The notes beneath the pieces are model-generated. The model saw nothing but the letters and a program-made list of their open reading frames with translations. It searched no databases and was not told the DNA's origin. 64,000 bases of DNA from Lentzea pudingi (lineage in GTDB: Bacteria > Actinomycetota > Actinomycetes > Mycobacteriales > Pseudonocardiaceae): NCBI RefSeq assembly GCF_014646255.1, contig NZ_BMNC01000012.1, positions 124,001 through 188,000 on the forward strand, in the 5' to 3' direction. Of the stretch, positions 16,665-27,766 are shown piece by piece. The position numbers and the translations under genes were made by a program. Numbering within the stretch: the stretch's first letter is position 1; the number at the start of each line of letters is the position of its first letter.

Positions 16665-16894
16665 CTAGCGCGTGATGCCGAACTTCTCCTCCACCATCAA
16701 CCAGAACCCGGGCACCGCCTCCGAGACCGGGAACTGCCGGATCTCCTTGCGCCCCGCCTTGCGCTTCTTCAGACCGCGAAAGCCGATGGCGATGCAGCCG
16801 TCGTCCATCGGCCTGCCTTCCGGGCGACGGCCTCCCAGCTGTCGCCCGTGAACCGTCCCCCGATCGACGCGAACGGCAGGAAGAACTCCCCCAA
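16665..16894 (-). pseudogene. Frameshifted diverged tandem copy of the neighbouring unknown gene
   Basis: A TTG at 16894 with GGAGG 6 bases upstream opens a frame starting LGEFFLPFASIGGRFTGDSW and running to ARKAGR near 16810. The homologous continuation MDDGCIAIGFRG to EKFGITR, ending at 16665, is in another frame. The tail matches the C-terminus of the upstream gene (GRREFRQYL...FWDVVGEKFGITR against GRKEIRQFP...FWLMVEEKFGITR). A near-identical 20-bp DNA stretch encodes the shared end. This looks like a tandem duplicate broken by one frameshift, or by a sequencing error. An alternative reading is an intact 47-residue frame from the ATG at 16808. Confidence 0.5.
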
Positions 16895-16896
16895 GT

Positions 16897-17310
16897 TCAG
16901 CCTCCGGCCCTCACGCGGGTGATGCCGAACTTCTCGCCGACCACGTCCCAGAACGCCTCGACGGCGTCTTCGGCCAGGTACTGGCGGAACTCGCGCCGCC
17001 CGTCCTCGCTGTAGAACGAAAGCCCCATGTGCCCCGGCACCACCGGAAAGTTCGCCGGCGAGATCACCGTGATCGTCCCGCGCCCGGGCGCCTGAGCTGA
17101 CGCGACCGCCAGGTCGTCCATCGCCGTGAGCGCGAGCAGCCGATCAGCGACCCCGCTCGCCAGCACGCTGTCGACGATCTCGATCGACGACCTGAGCTCC
17201 TGGGAACCGGCATACCGGCCTCGCCACGTCGTGCCGACCTCGTCCCAGCTCCAGCACCCGGACGGTCCGCCGATGTTGCGGTACAGGCCCACCCAGTCGC
17301 CTTCGTCCAT
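16897..17310 (-). CDS. Hypothetical protein, first of a tandem pair
   Basis: A 137-residue soluble protein that I do not recognise. It begins MDEGDWVGLYRNIGGPSGCW, has an Ala/Leu-rich middle (VLASGVADRLLALTAMDDLAVASAQA) and ends FWDVVGEKFGITRVRAGG. There is no signal peptide or membrane segment. The ATG at 17310 is used; a GTG two codons earlier (17316) is equally possible because no good ribosome-binding site is visible. Its end carries the GGAGG that would serve the frameshifted copy downstream. The fold may resemble small immunity-like proteins, but that is only an impression. Confidence 0.5.
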   Translation of the reverse strand: MDEGDWVGLYRNIGGPSGCWSWDEVGTTWRGRYAGSQELRSSIEIVDSVLASGVADRLLALTAMDDLAVASAQAPGRGTITVISPANFPVVPGHMGLSFYSEDGRREFRQYLAEDAVEAFWDVVGEKFGITRVRAGG

Positions 17311-17438
17311 CCGCACAGGCTAACGAACCACCGCGGTCGCGGCGCAGCGGTTTTCTCGCCCGCCACAAAGGCGAACGCCCGCGCGACGTCGTTGTCACGC
17401 GGGGCGTCATGCTGCTCTCCGCAGGTCGAACGCCGTTG

Positions 17439-18944
17439 TCAGACCACAGCGAGCGGAAGCTGGTTCGGGATGACGGGCGAAGGCAGGTTCGAGGAACCCG
17501 TGAGGAACCTGTCCACGGCGTTCGCCACGGACCGCCCCTCCGCGATCGCCCACACCACCAGGGAGGCGCCGCGGTGGGCGTCCCCGCAGACGAACACGCC
17601 GGGCGCGGTCGTCTGCCAGTCGGAGCCGCACGAGATCGTGCCGCGCTGCGTGAGCGAGATGCCGAGGTCGTCCAGGAGCCGCATGTGCTCGACGCCCTCG
17701 AAGCCGATCGCCAGCAGCACCATGTCCGCGGGCAGGAGCTCGACCTCGTCGGACAGCGGCACGACCGAGCGGCGGCCGGACGAGTCCTTCTCGACGCGCA
17801 CCTGCTGCAGCTCGATGAACCGCACGTGGCCCTCGTCGTCACCGACGAAACGCTTGACCGCCACGGTGAAGCGGCGTTCGCCGGCCTCCTCGTGCGCGGG
17901 GTACGTGCGCAGGATGTGCGGCCACACCGGCCACGGTGAGCGGTCGTCGTCGCGCACCGACGGCGGCATCGGGTACTGGTCGAGCTGCGTCACGGACAGC
18001 GCGCCCTCGCGGGTCGCGGTGCCGTAGCAGTCGGCGCCCGTGTCGCCACCACCGATGACGATGACGTGCTTGCCCTCGGCGGAGAACGACGACGGGCCGT
18101 CGCCCTCGACCGCGCGGTTCGCGGGGACCAGGTGGTCCATCGCGAGGTGCACGCCCTCGAGCTCACGTCCCGGGGTCGTCTTGTCGTCACGGCCGCGCAG
18201 CGCGCCCACGGCGAGCACGACCGAGTCGAACTCGGCTCGCAGCTGCTCGACGGTGATGTCGACGCCGACCTCGCAGCCGGTCACGAACCTCGTGCCCTCC
18301 TTGCGCAGCTGCGACAGCCTGCGGTCGAGGACCTTCTTCTCCATCTTGAACTCGGGGATGCCGTACCGCAGCAGCCCGCCGAGACGGTCGTCGCGTTCGT
18401 AGACGACGACTTCGTGGCCCGCGCGGGTCAGCTGCTGCGCGGCGGCGAGTCCGGCGGGACCGGAACCGACGATCGCGACCCGCTTGCCGGAGGACACCGT
18501 CGCCTGGGACGGCTGCACGTAGCCGTTCTCCCACGACACGTCCGCGATGGTCTCCTCGACGCGCTTGATCGCGACGGCACCACCGGCGTCGTGCGAGATC
18601 GCCAGCACGCAGGCGGCCTCACACGGCGCCGGGCACAACCGGCCCGTGAACTCCGGGAAGTTGTTGGTGGCGTGCAGGCGGTCCGAGGCCAGCTCCCAGT
18701 CGCCGCGGCGCACCAGGTCGTTCCACTCGGGGATGAGGTTCCCGAGTGGACAGCCCGCGGTTCCGCTGTGGCAGAAGGGAATGCCGCAGTCCATGCACCG
18801 CGTCGCCTGCGTGCGCACGGCGGCGTTGCGCTCGGCCGGCTCCTCGCGGAGGTAGACCTCGTTCCAGTCCTGCAAGCGGTCCGGCTTCGGACGCTTCGGC
18901 GCGTCGGAGCGGGAGAACTTCATGAAACCCTGTGGATCAGCCAC
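17439..18944 (-). CDS. gltD: Glutamate synthase (NADPH) small subunit
   Basis: Feeds NADPH electrons through FAD and iron-sulphur clusters to GltB. The 501-residue protein has the N-terminal cluster ligands [20 protein letters not shown] and [11 protein letters not shown] (residues about 50-120). An FAD-binding [11 protein letters not shown] follows near residue 155 and an NADPH-binding [17 protein letters not shown] near residue 305. The C-terminal FAD signature is [23 protein letters not shown]. The GTG start at 18944 overlaps the gltB stop by 8 bp, so the two are coupled. The open frame extends further upstream, but only inside gltB. Confidence 0.95.
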   Translation of the reverse strand: MADPQGFMKFSRSDAPKRPKPDRLQDWNEVYLREEPAERNAAVRTQATRCMDCGIPFCHSGTAGCPLGNLIPEWNDLVRRGDWELASDRLHATNNFPEFTGRLCPAPCEAACVLAISHDAGGAVAIKRVEETIADVSWENGYVQPSQATVSSGKRVAIVGSGPAGLAAAQQLTRAGHEVVVYERDDRLGGLLRYGIPEFKMEKKVLDRRLSQLRKEGTRFVTGCEVGVDITVEQLRAEFDSVVLAVGALRGRDDKTTPGRELEGVHLAMDHLVPANRAVEGDGPSSFSAEGKHVIVIGGGDTGADCYGTATREGALSVTQLDQYPMPPSVRDDDRSPWPVWPHILRTYPAHEEAGERRFTVAVKRFVGDDEGHVRFIELQQVRVEKDSSGRRSVVPLSDEVELLPADMVLLAIGFEGVEHMRLLDDLGISLTQRGTISCGSDWQTTAPGVFVCGDAHRGASLVVWAIAEGRSVANAVDRFLTGSSNLPSPVIPNQLPLAVV

Positions 18945-21900
18945 GAGACGCCTCCATGACAGCCGCGTCAACGTCCCGGCCCTCGGCGCGGGCGAGGCGC
19001 ATGGCCTCGAGAACGCGCTGGTAGTCGCCGGGCATGACCTTCGTGAACGCACCGGCCCGACGGGTCCAGTCACCGAGCAGCGACGCGGCGACGGCGGAAC
19101 CGGTCGCGTCGTGGTGCTTGGTGACCGCGTCCTTGAGCCAACGCAGGTCCTCGGCGCTGAGGCGCTGCAGATTCACCATCTCCTGGTTCACCGACAGGGG
19201 ATCCAGGTCGAGCACGTACGCGATACCGCCGGACATGCCGGCCGCGACGTTGCGCCCGGTCGGCCCGAGCACCACGGCCCGGCCACCGGTCATGTACTCG
19301 AACGCGTGGTCGCCCACGCCCTCGGCCACCAGCAGCGCGCCGGAGTTGCGCACGCAGAAGCGTTCGCCGACCCGGCCGCGCAGGAAGATCTCACCGGACG
19401 TGGCGCCGTAGCCGATCACGTTGCCCGCGATCACCTGCTGCTCGGCGCGGAACGGCGCGTCGTCGTGCGGCCGGACGATGATCCGGCCGCCGGACAGGCC
19501 CTTGCCGACGTAGTCGTTCGCGTCGCCGACCATCTCCAGCGTGATGCCGCGCGGCAGGAACGCGCCGAGCGACTGACCGGCCGAACCGGTCAGCTTCACG
19601 TGGATCGTGTCGTCCTCCAGGCCCTCGCCGCCGAAACGACGGGTGACCTCGGCGCCGAGCAACGTGCCGACCGTGCGGTTGACGTTGCGGACCGGCAGTT
19701 CGAGGGTGACTTTGTGCGCGTCCTCCAGCGCCGCCTCGGCGAGCTGGATCAGCGTGCGGTCCAGGGCCTTGTCGAGGCCGTGGTCCTGGTCGCGGACCTT
19801 GCGCTTCGCCGTCGGGTACGGCGTCTCCGGCACCTCGAAGACCGGGTCCAGGTTCAGGCCCGCGGTCTTCCAGTGCTCGATCGCGTCGTCCTTGTCGAGC
19901 AGCTCCGCGTGTCCGACGGCCTCGTCGATCGTGCGGAAACCGAGCTCGGCCAGGATCTCGCGGGCCTCCTGCGCGATGAACTCGAAGAAGTTCACGACGT
20001 GGTCGGCCTGCCCGGTGTAGCGGGCGCGCAGGTCCGGGTTCTGCGTGGCGACGCCGACCGGGCACGTGTCCAGGTGACAGACGCGCATCATCACGCAGCC
20101 CGCGACGATCAGCGGCGCCGTCGCGAAGCCGAACTCCTCGGCACCGAGCAGCGCGGCGACCACCACGTCGCGGCCGGTGCGCATCGCGCCGTCGACCTGG
20201 ACGGTGATGCGGTCGCGCAAACCGTTGAGCAGCAACGTCTGCTGGGTCTCGGCGAGGCCGATCTCCCACGGCGTTCCCGCGTGCTTCAACGAGTTCATCG
20301 GCGAGGCGCCGGTGCCACCGTCGTAGCCCGAGATCAGCACGACGTCCGCGTGCGCCTTCGCCACACCGGCGGCGACGGTGCCGACGCCGATGGACGAGAC
20401 GAGCTTCACGTGAACCCGCGCCCGCTCGTTCGCGTTCTTCAGATCGTGGATGAGTTGCGCCAGGTCCTCGATCGAGTAGATGTCGTGGTGCGGCGGCGGC
20501 GAGATGAGACCGACGCCCGGCGTGGAGTGCCGGGTGCGCGCGACCCACGGGTAGACCTTGAAGCCGGGCAGCTGACCGCCCTCGCCGGGCTTGGCACCCT
20601 GCGCCATCTTGATCTGGATGTCCGTGGAGTTCACGAGGTACTCGCTCGTGACGCCGAACCGTCCACTCGCGACCTGCTTGACCGCGGAACGCCGTTCCGG
20701 GTCGTACAGGCGCTCGCGGTCCTCGCCGCCCTCACCGCTGTTCGACCGGCCGCCGAGCCGGTTCATCGCGATGGCAAGGGTCTCGTGCGCCTCGGCCGAG
20801 ATCGAGCCGTACGACATGGCGCCGGTGTTGAAGCGCTTGACGATCGAGCTGACCGGCTCGACCTCGTCGATCGGGATGGGCGTGCGGCCCTCGCTGCGGA
20901 ACTTGAACAGCCCGCGCAACGTGCCGCCCTGCCGCGAGATGCGCTCGACCTCCGCCGTGTACTGGCGGAAGACCTCTTCCTTGCGCGTCTTCGTGGCGTG
21001 CTGCAGCAGGAACACCGTCTCCGGCGTGAACAGGTGCAGCTCGCCCTCGCGGCGGTACGAGTACTCGCCACCCACTTCGAGCCTGCGGTGCGCCCGGTCG
21101 GTGGGGTTGTCCGGGTACGCGCGGCGGTGGCGCACCGCCACCTCCTCGGCGAGCACCTCCAGGCCGGCGCCGCCGAGCTTCGACTGCGTACCGGTGAAGT
21201 ACTCGTCCAGCAGGTCGTTCGACAGGCCGACCGCCTCGAAGATCTGCGCCGCGGTGTAGGCGCCGACGGTCGAGATGCCCATCTTCGACATGATCTTCAG
21301 GACGCCCTTGACGAGCGCCTTGACGTAGTTGCGCACGGCCTTGTGCGCGGGCACGCCCGTGATGGCACCCTGGCTGATCAGGTCCTCGATCGTCTCGAAC
21401 GCGAGGTACGGGTTCACCGCGGCGGCGCCGTAGCTCAGCAGCGCGGCGACGTGGTGGACCTCGCGGCAGTCACCGGACTCGACGACGAGCGCGACGCGCA
21501 GGCGTTCCTTGGTGCGCACCAGGTGGTGGTGCACCGCGGAGACGAGCAGCAGCGACGGGATCGGTGCCATGCGGTGGTCCGAGTCGCGGTCGGACAGGAC
21601 CAGCGTCCGGGCACCGTTCGCGATGGCCTCCGACGCCTCGCGACGCACGCGCTCGATCGCGGCCGTCAGCGCCTCGCCGCCGCCGTCCACTTCGTACAGT
21701 CCGGACAGGACGGTGCAGGCGAAGCCCGGCAGGTCGCCGTCGTCGTTGATGTGGATGAGCTTGGCGAGCTCGTCGTTGTCGATGACCGGGTAGTCGAGCG
21801 TCACGTGGCGGCACGACACCGGGCCCGGGTCGAGCAGGTTCTGCTCGGGACCCATCACGCGCTTGACGGATGTGACGATCTCTTCGCGGATCGCGTCCAG

Positions 21901-23460
21901 CGGCGGGTTCGTGACCTGGGCGAAGTTCTGCACGAAGTAGTCGTAGAGCAGCCGGGAGCGCTGGCTGAGCGCGGCGACCGGCGTGTCCGTGCCCATCGAC
22001 GCCAGCGGCTCCATGCCCATGATCGACATGGGCGTGAGCAGGATCCGCAGCTCCTCCTCCGTGTAGCCGAAGGTGAGCTGGCGGCGCACGACGGACTCGT
22101 GGCTCTGCACGACGTGCTCGCGGTCCTGCAGGTCGGCCAGGTCGAGCAGACCGGCGTGCAGCCACTCGTCGTAGGGCGACTCCGAGGCGAGCCCCGACTT
22201 GAACTCCTCGTCGTCGACGATGCGACCCTGCTCGGTGTCCACCAGGAACATACGGCCGGGCTGCAGGCGGCCCTTCGCGACCACCTGGTCGGACGGCACG
22301 TCGAGCACACCGGTCTCGGACGCCAGCACGACACGGCCGTCGGCGGTCTGCCACCAGCGGGCCGGACGCAGGCCGTTGCGGTCGAGGACCGCGCCGACGA
22401 GCGTGCCGTCGGTGAACGTGACACAGGCCGGGCCGTCCCACGGCTCCATCAGCGACGCGTGGAACTGGTAGAACGCGCGGCGCTTCGGGTCCATCGTGGC
22501 GTGGTTCTCCCACGCCTCCGGGATCATCATCAGCACCGCGTGCGGAAGGCTGCGGCCGCCGAGGTGCAGCAGTTCCAGCACCTCGTCGAACGACGCCGAG
22601 TCCGAGCCGTCCGGGTTGCAGATCGGGAACAGCCGGGCGAGGTCGCCCGGGATGAGTTCGCTGTCCAGCAACGCCTCGCGGGCGCGCATGCGGTTGCGGT
22701 TGCCGCGGACGGTGTTGATCTCACCGTTGTGCGCGACGAACCGGAACGGGTGCGCGAGCGGCCACGAGGGGAAGGTGTTCGTGGAGAAACGACTGTGCAC
22801 CAACGCGATCGCCGTGTAGAGGCGCTCGTCGTGCAGGTCGGGGAAGAACGCCGGCAGCTGCTCGGTCGTCAGCATTCCCTTGTAGACGATCGTGCGCGCC
22901 GACAGCGACGGGAAGTAGACGCTGCCCTCGTGCTCCACCCGCTTGCGCAGGCAGAAGGCCAGGCGGTCCAGGGCGATCCCGGACTCCTCGCGCGTGCCCT
23001 TCACGAAGAGCTGCGCGAAGTGCGGCGCCACCGACATCGCGGTCGGGCCGACGTCGGCCTTCTCGGGGTCGACCGGGACGTCGCGCCAGCCGAGGACGAC
23101 GAGGCCCTCCTGCTCGGCGATGCGCTCGATCTCCTGCATCGCGGTGGCGCGTTCTTCGGCCTCGAACGGAAGGAAAGCGATTCCCGCCGCGTACTGCCCG
23201 CGCTCGGGCAGGTCGAACTCGACGACAGCGCGCAGGAACTCGTCCGGCAGCTGCAGAAGGATGCCAGCACCGTCGCCCGACGTGGGCTCGGCGCCGGCGG
23301 CGCCCCGGTGCTCCAGGTTCGCCAGCGCCGTCAGGGCATCGACAACGATGCCGTGCGAGCGCCTGCCCTGGATGTCGGCCACCATGGCGACACCGCAGGC
23401 GTCGCGCTCATCAGCCGGGTCGTAAAGACCCTGGGGGCCGGGGATGGCGGAGAAGATCAC
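18937..23460 (-). CDS. gltB: Glutamate synthase (NADPH) large subunit
   Basis: Makes two glutamates from glutamine and 2-oxoglutarate. The 1507-residue length is standard. The class II glutaminase domain starts after a short propeptide, [17 protein letters not shown], with the nucleophile Cys at residue 22. The FMN/synthase domain carries [36 protein letters not shown] and [20 protein letters not shown]. The 3Fe-4S ligands are in [21 protein letters not shown]. The C-terminal GXGXG beta-helix reads [15 protein letters not shown] and [21 protein letters not shown]. It is followed by overlapping gltD. The 546-bp upstream region probably holds a nitrogen-responsive promoter. Confidence 0.97.
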   Translation of the reverse strand: MIFSAIPGPQGLYDPADERDACGVAMVADIQGRRSHGIVVDALTALANLEHRGAAGAEPTSGDGAGILLQLPDEFLRAVVEFDLPERGQYAAGIAFLPFEAEERATAMQEIERIAEQEGLVVLGWRDVPVDPEKADVGPTAMSVAPHFAQLFVKGTREESGIALDRLAFCLRKRVEHEGSVYFPSLSARTIVYKGMLTTEQLPAFFPDLHDERLYTAIALVHSRFSTNTFPSWPLAHPFRFVAHNGEINTVRGNRNRMRAREALLDSELIPGDLARLFPICNPDGSDSASFDEVLELLHLGGRSLPHAVLMMIPEAWENHATMDPKRRAFYQFHASLMEPWDGPACVTFTDGTLVGAVLDRNGLRPARWWQTADGRVVLASETGVLDVPSDQVVAKGRLQPGRMFLVDTEQGRIVDDEEFKSGLASESPYDEWLHAGLLDLADLQDREHVVQSHESVVRRQLTFGYTEEELRILLTPMSIMGMEPLASMGTDTPVAALSQRSRLLYDYFVQNFAQVTNPPLDAIREEIVTSVKRVMGPEQNLLDPGPVSCRHVTLDYPVIDNDELAKLIHINDDGDLPGFACTVLSGLYEVDGGGEALTAAIERVRREASEAIANGARTLVLSDRDSDHRMAPIPSLLLVSAVHHHLVRTKERLRVALVVESGDCREVHHVAALLSYGAAAVNPYLAFETIEDLISQGAITGVPAHKAVRNYVKALVKGVLKIMSKMGISTVGAYTAAQIFEAVGLSNDLLDEYFTGTQSKLGGAGLEVLAEEVAVRHRRAYPDNPTDRAHRRLEVGGEYSYRREGELHLFTPETVFLLQHATKTRKEEVFRQYTAEVERISRQGGTLRGLFKFRSEGRTPIPIDEVEPVSSIVKRFNTGAMSYGSISAEAHETLAIAMNRLGGRSNSGEGGEDRERLYDPERRSAVKQVASGRFGVTSEYLVNSTDIQIKMAQGAKPGEGGQLPGFKVYPWVARTRHSTPGVGLISPPPHHDIYSIEDLAQLIHDLKNANERARVHVKLVSSIGVGTVAAGVAKAHADVVLISGYDGGTGASPMNSLKHAGTPWEIGLAETQQTLLLNGLRDRITVQVDGAMRTGRDVVVAALLGAEEFGFATAPLIVAGCVMMRVCHLDTCPVGVATQNPDLRARYTGQADHVVNFFEFIAQEAREILAELGFRTIDEAVGHAELLDKDDAIEHWKTAGLNLDPVFEVPETPYPTAKRKVRDQDHGLDKALDRTLIQLAEAALEDAHKVTLELPVRNVNRTVGTLLGAEVTRRFGGEGLEDDTIHVKLTGSAGQSLGAFLPRGITLEMVGDANDYVGKGLSGGRIIVRPHDDAPFRAEQQVIAGNVIGYGATSGEIFLRGRVGERFCVRNSGALLVAEGVGDHAFEYMTGGRAVVLGPTGRNVAAGMSGGIAYVLDLDPLSVNQEMVNLQRLSAEDLRWLKDAVTKHHDATGSAVAASLLGDWTRRAGAFTKVMPGDYQRVLEAMRLARAEGRDVDAAVMEASRG

Positions 23461-24006
23461 TTCGCAGACCTCCTTCGTCGTCCTCGCTAAAGAACAAAGT
23501 CCTCGTGCTCAGACCTCGAACCAACAGGTGGGAGCACGGGACGACGATGGCCCGCGTGTTGACGCGACTTTAACAGCCGCGAAACCCAGGGACACCCACC
23601 AATGGGTGATCTAGGTCATGGATGTGTAACGATTCCCGGCTGCGGAACGACATTGCGTCCAACGTCGGCGTTCGTTACAGCCGGGTAAGCGTAACCGAAC
23701 GTTCAACTGGGGCCAGCCCGATGAGAGTTGCGCGACATTCCCGTCTTGCCACTGGTTGAGCCAGGCGCTCGGACATTTTAGCTGATCAGCGGCCTGTCGT
23801 CCCAGTTAGCGGACGCTCACCCCGCCGGAATCGATCGTACCGCCCCACCGTCCATACGGGCAGATCAACGGTTGTTCCCCACCAAACGAGACCGAGGCCC
23901 CGTTCACCCCACGCCGCATGTGGGGAGAGCGGGACCTCGGCATACAGGGAGGTCTGAGGTCTCGTGGCCGGAGGCGGGGAAGAGCCGCCTCCGGCCACGG
24001 ACGTCC
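23461..24006. promoter_or_regulatory. gltB upstream region and gltB/dctA spacer
   Basis: No credible gene lies here. The part nearer gltB carries an inverted pair GTTAC (23674-23678) and GTAAC (23691-23695), plus another GTAAC at about 23626. That would suit a GlnR-type nitrogen regulator acting on gltB, although the spacing does not match the full GlnR consensus. The far end holds the dctA terminator hairpin (annotated separately). Confidence 0.35.
23892..23940 (-). terminator. Long hairpin terminator of dctA
   Basis: A 21-bp imperfect inverted repeat lies 67 nt beyond the DctA stop codon. The 5' arm is 23892-23912, the loop is 7 nt, and the 3' arm is 23920-23940, with three non-matching positions. 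The arms begin CCGAGG and end CCTCGG. No U-tract follows. Confidence 0.65.
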
Positions 24007-25365
24007 TCAGTGAGCCGCGACCGGCTCCTTCTTGTCGTCGTTCTCGCCGGTCGCCTTGGCGAGCAGGTCGTCGACGTCGACGCTGTCCGGGTTGTTGAGG
24101 ACGTGCGTCAGGCGCTCCTTGTCGAGGCCCTTCTGCCAGGCGGCGACCACGAGCGACCCGACACCGTTGCCGATCACGTTGGTGATGGCGCGGGCCTCGG
24201 ACATGAAGCGGTCGATGCCGACGATCAGCGCGATGCCGACCGCGGGGATGGCCGAGTGGGCCTCGAAGGCCTGCAGCGAGGCGGCCAGGGTGACGAGGCC
24301 GGCGCCGGTGACGCCCGCCGCGCCCTTCGACGCGATCAGCATGAACAGCAGCAGGCCGATCTGGACGCCGATCGACACGTCGTGGCCCGTGGCCTGGGCG
24401 ATGAAGATCGCGCCCATGGTCAGGTAGATGCAGGTGCCGTCGAGGTTGAACGAGTAGCCGGTCGGGATGGTGAGACCGACGACCGACTTCTGCGCGCCCG
24501 CCGCCTCCAGCTTGACCATCATGCGCGGCAGCACCGACTCCGACGACGAGGTGCCGAGCACGATCAGGATCTCGTCCTTGATGTAGCGCAGGAACTTGAA
24601 GAGGCTGAAGCCCGCGAACTTCGCCACGAGGCCGAGCACCACGATCACGAACAGGATGCACGTGGCGTAGAAGGAACCCATCAGCCAGAGCAGCTTGCCC
24701 AGGACGCTGCCGCCGAACTTGCCGACGGTGTAGGCGATGCCGCCGAAGGCGCCGATCGGGGCGACGTACATGACGATCTTGATGATGCCGAACATCACCT
24801 TGGAGAGCGTCTCCATCGCGGAGACGACCTTGGCGCCGCGCTCACCCATGCCGGCGACCGCGACGGCCACGAGGATGGCGACCACGAGCACCTGGATCAG
24901 CTGACCGTCGGTGAAGGCGCTGACGAACGACTTCGGCACCAGGCTCAGGATGAAGCCGGTGACACCGGTCTCCGCGGTCGAGGCGGACTTCAGCGTCGCG
25001 TCGGCCTGGCTCGCGTTGAGCGTGATGTCGCCGCCGTGGTGACCCGGCTGGACGAGGTTCACGACGATGAGGCCGATGGCGAGCGCCACCGTGGTCATCG
25101 CGGTGAAGTAGAGGATCGTGCGGAGTGCGAGGCCACCCGCCTTGGCGAGGTTCCCGAGGCCCGCGATGCCGACGATGATCGTCGCGAAGATGGTCGGCGC
25201 GATGACGACCTTCACGAGGTTCACGAACAGGTCGGCGAGCCACTTCATCTCGGACGCCTGTTTGGGGAACAGGAAGCCGACGGCAGCGCCCAGAACGATG
25301 GAGACGAGCACCCAGAAGTAGAGGTGCTTGTAGATCGGTTTGCGCCCTGTGGTCGTGGTGGCCAC
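24007..25365 (-). CDS. dctA: C4-dicarboxylate/cation symporter (DAACS family)
   Basis: A 452-residue sodium- or proton-coupled dicarboxylate transporter. It has the DAACS signatures: VVIAPTIFATIIVGIAGLGN in the first third, the Ser-rich re-entrant loop VLGTSSSESVLPRMM (near residue 280), GYSFNLDGTCIYL in helix 7, and a KGAAGVTG loop. The C-terminus is acidic and lysine-rich (DDLLAKATGENDDKKEP). The GTG at 25365 has a near-perfect AAGGAGG ribosome-binding site. A TAXI lipoprotein gene starts divergently 110 bp away and is followed by a two-component system. That neighbourhood fits a dicarboxylate-sensing module. A glutamate-type substrate cannot be excluded. Confidence 0.9.
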   Translation of the reverse strand: MATTTTGRKPIYKHLYFWVLVSIVLGAAVGFLFPKQASEMKWLADLFVNLVKVVIAPTIFATIIVGIAGLGNLAKAGGLALRTILYFTAMTTVALAIGLIVVNLVQPGHHGGDITLNASQADATLKSASTAETGVTGFILSLVPKSFVSAFTDGQLIQVLVVAILVAVAVAGMGERGAKVVSAMETLSKVMFGIIKIVMYVAPIGAFGGIAYTVGKFGGSVLGKLLWLMGSFYATCILFVIVVLGLVAKFAGFSLFKFLRYIKDEILIVLGTSSSESVLPRMMVKLEAAGAQKSVVGLTIPTGYSFNLDGTCIYLTMGAIFIAQATGHDVSIGVQIGLLLFMLIASKGAAGVTGAGLVTLAASLQAFEAHSAIPAVGIALIVGIDRFMSEARAITNVIGNGVGSLVVAAWQKGLDKERLTHVLNNPDSVDVDDLLAKATGENDDKKEPVAAH

Positions 25366-25475
25366 TGTTCCTCCTTGAACTACGCGTTGGGGAGAGAGTG
25401 AGCCGCGCCACCACACCCGACAAGCCGACCTGAGGAAACTTCAGACAGCCCTGACGTAACAGCTAGGCTTCGCTG

Positions 25476-26375
25476 GTGTCGCTCAGCCGTCGCACACTTC
25501 TGCTAGGGGCCGGTCTGGCTCTCGCGGGGTGCACCCCTCGCAGGGTCGAGGCCCCCGCTGAGCTGGTGCTCGCCACCGGGCCGGAAGGCGCGGTGTTCCG
25601 CGAGGTGGGTGGGGCGCTGGCGGCCGCGCTGGCCGAACAGCTGCCCGGTACCAGGGTCACCGCGATCCCCACCGCCGCGTCGGTCGAGAACCTCCAGCTG
25701 CTGCGGTCCGGTGAGGCGCAGCTCGCGCTGTCCTCTTTGGACCCCATCGACGACCCGCAGAGCGTCCGCGCGGTCGGCCGGCTCTACGACAGCTTCATGC
25801 AGATCGCGGTCCCGGCGGCGTCTCCGATCCACACCTTCGGTGATCTGAGGGGCAAGCGGATCTCCCTGGGGCCCATCGGTTCCGGCACGGAGTTCACCGC
25901 CAAGCGGATGCTGGAGTTCTTCGGTCTGTCCGCAATGGACGAACGCATGGCGCACGTCGTGGCGTCCCGCCGGGTCGCGGAGGGGTCGCTGGACGCGATG
26001 CTGGCGCTGACCGGCATCCCGACACCCGCGATCACCGACCTGCAGGGCAACGTGCGGCTCGTCAACATCCCGGACGAGGCGATCAAGCTCGCCGAGAAGT
26101 ACAAGGGCCCGTACATCCCCGCGACGATCCCCAGCACCACCTACGCGGACGTGCCGGCGAACCAGACGTTCGCGGTGCCGAACCTGCTGCTGGCGCGCGA
26201 GTCGCTGAGCGCGGACGTCGTGGAGGTCGTGACGCGCACGGTGTTCACCGAGACCGCGCGGATCGTGGAGGGGCACCCGGAGGCGTCGCGCATCAACGTC
26301 CGCACCGGCATCGCGACCGGGCTCGTGCCGCTGCACGACGGCGCTATGCGGTGGTTCCGCTCCGTGAAGCGCTGA
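25476..26375 (+). CDS. TAXI family solute-binding lipoprotein
   Basis: A 299-residue extracytoplasmic binding protein of the TAXI (TRAP-associated extracytoplasmic immunogenic) family. An Arg-containing signal (SLSRRTLLLGAGLALAGC) ends in a lipobox with Cys at residue 19. Family segments follow: ELVLATGPEGAVFREVGGALA, AQLALSSLDP, DLRGKRISLGPIGSGTEFTAKRMLEFFGL and GSLDAMLALTG. No TRAP permease gene is next to it. It overlaps the 3' end of a convergent histidine kinase gene by 32 bp, so it may act as a periplasmic sensing partner (inference). TAGGCT at 25464-25469 could be a -10 box for a leaderless message. Confidence 0.85.
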   Translation: MSLSRRTLLLGAGLALAGCTPRRVEAPAELVLATGPEGAVFREVGGALAAALAEQLPGTRVTAIPTAASVENLQLLRSGEAQLALSSLDPIDDPQSVRAVGRLYDSFMQIAVPAASPIHTFGDLRGKRISLGPIGSGTEFTAKRMLEFFGLSAMDERMAHVVASRRVAEGSLDAMLALTGIPTPAITDLQGNVRLVNIPDEAIKLAEKYKGPYIPATIPSTTYADVPANQTFAVPNLLLARESLSADVVEVVTRTVFTETARIVEGHPEASRINVRTGIATGLVPLHDGAMRWFRSVKR

Positions 26376-27741
26376 GGGCGACCTTCACGTCCAGTCCGGG
26401 GTCCGCGTCGTGCAGGGTGAGCGTGCCGCCGGCCGACTCGATCAGCTCGGCGCAGATCGCGAGTCCCATGCCGGTGCCCGCGATGTTCTGGTGCTTGGTG
26501 GCGCGCCAGAACCGTTGCAGCGCGAGCTCGCGTTCCTCCGGGGTGAGGCCGTCGCCGTTGTCGGCGACGTGCAGCTCGCCGTGCTTACCGGTGATCGTGA
26601 CCTCGGTGGCGTTGGCCAGCCGGATGGCGTTGCTGACGAGCTCGTCGAGCACGCTGCCGAGACCACCGGGCGGTTCCTGCATCGTCAGGCCCGCCGGCAC
26701 GTCGACCCTCAGCGTGACACCGGACTTGGCGGCGAGCGCCTGCCAGGCCGCACGGTGCGTCGCGAGCAGCTGGTCGATCTCGACGGGCTCGGTTTGCCGC
26801 GCGCTGTCGAGCCGGGTCGCGGCGAGCAGGGTGTCGAGCACGCGCCCCATCTCCTCGGCCTCCTCGACCGCGATCTGGTGCGCTTCCCTCGCGAGCTCGC
26901 CCTCGACGTGCGGTTCGAGGTTGTCGACGGCCAGCCGCAGACTCGCCAGCGGGTTCCGCAGCTGGTGCGAGGCGTCGGCGACGAACGCCTTCTGCCTGTT
27001 CAGGGCCTTGCCGACGACGTCGACCATGGTGTTGAAACTGCGCGCGAGCCTTCGGAGCTCCTGGGGACCGCCGACCTCGTCCGCCCGCACGTCGAGGTTG
27101 CCCGCGGCGACGGCGGCGGTGGCCTCGTCGAGGCGGCCGACCGGTCTGAGCACCCACCGCGACATCGGCCAGGCGGCGGCGACCACGGCGAGCATCGGCG
27201 CGAGCCCGGCCAGCGCCATCAGGCCCCACTGCCTCAGGACCTCGTGCCGCAGCCCGCGCGTCTGCGAGATGGTGACGACCGCGGCCACGACCTCGCTGTC
27301 CCGCCCGACCGGCTCGACGACGACCATCGGCCCGGTGCGCCACGGCCAGCCCGTGTACTCGGGTTCGGGCCGCACGCCACCGTTCAGCGCCGTGTTGAGG
27401 GCCTTGGTGACCTCGGGGTCGTTGCTGGGGTCGAACCCCTGCCGGGACGCCAGCAGGATCCGCTTGTCGGCGCTGACGAGGGCGACGGGGACGTCGTAGA
27501 GGTTGTCGTAGCGCTGGATCTCCTGGCTGAGGGCTTCCAGCCGGTCCGACTGCAACGCGCTCTCCCCGAGCGCGGCGAACCTGCTCGCGTCACCGAGGCG
27601 GTCGAGGTACGTCGTCTGGGTCTCGCGCTGCACGACCGCGGACGCCAGAGGGATGCCGAGCGCCGCGACCAGGGCGACGAGCAGCGGAACGGTGATGGCG
27701 AGGAGTCGGCGGAGCATCGGTGCCGATTGTTCCGCAACCAC
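26344..27741 (-). CDS. Two-component sensor histidine kinase
   Basis: A 465-residue membrane kinase. One transmembrane helix lies at about 12-36 and a second at about 175-200 (GLMALAGLAPMLAVVAAAWPM), enclosing an extracytoplasmic sensor region. HAMP follows (RPVGRLDEATAAVAAGNLDVR). HisKA has the phospho-acceptor in ADASHQLRNPLASLRLAVDNLE, and the HATPase domain has the N-box LDELVSNAIRLANA and GTGMGLAICAELI. The GTG at 27741 or the ATG at 27717 may be the start. The cognate response regulator gene ends 25 bp upstream. The gene converges on the TAXI lipoprotein gene, with a possible ligand-sensing link. Confidence 0.9.
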   Translation of the reverse strand: MVAEQSAPMLRRLLAITVPLLVALVAALGIPLASAVVQRETQTTYLDRLGDASRFAALGESALQSDRLEALSQEIQRYDNLYDVPVALVSADKRILLASRQGFDPSNDPEVTKALNTALNGGVRPEPEYTGWPWRTGPMVVVEPVGRDSEVVAAVVTISQTRGLRHEVLRQWGLMALAGLAPMLAVVAAAWPMSRWVLRPVGRLDEATAAVAAGNLDVRADEVGGPQELRRLARSFNTMVDVVGKALNRQKAFVADASHQLRNPLASLRLAVDNLEPHVEGELAREAHQIAVEEAEEMGRVLDTLLAATRLDSARQTEPVEIDQLLATHRAAWQALAAKSGVTLRVDVPAGLTMQEPPGGLGSVLDELVSNAIRLANATEVTITGKHGELHVADNGDGLTPEERELALQRFWRATKHQNIAGTGMGLAICAELIESAGGTLTLHDADPGLDVKVALSASRSGTTA

Positions 27742-27766
27742 CTGCGGGTTGTCTTCCGGACACTCG

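Noticed and set aside
18922-23490. Very long open frame antisense to gltB
   Set aside because: It is an Arg/His/Val-rich mirror of the gltB codon bias, with no domain features; gltB on the other strand is unambiguous.
23626-23695. Full GlnR operator upstream of gltB
   Set aside because: GTTAC/GTAAC elements are present, but the spacing and the GAAAC half-sites of the consensus are not, so only a tentative regulatory region is annotated.
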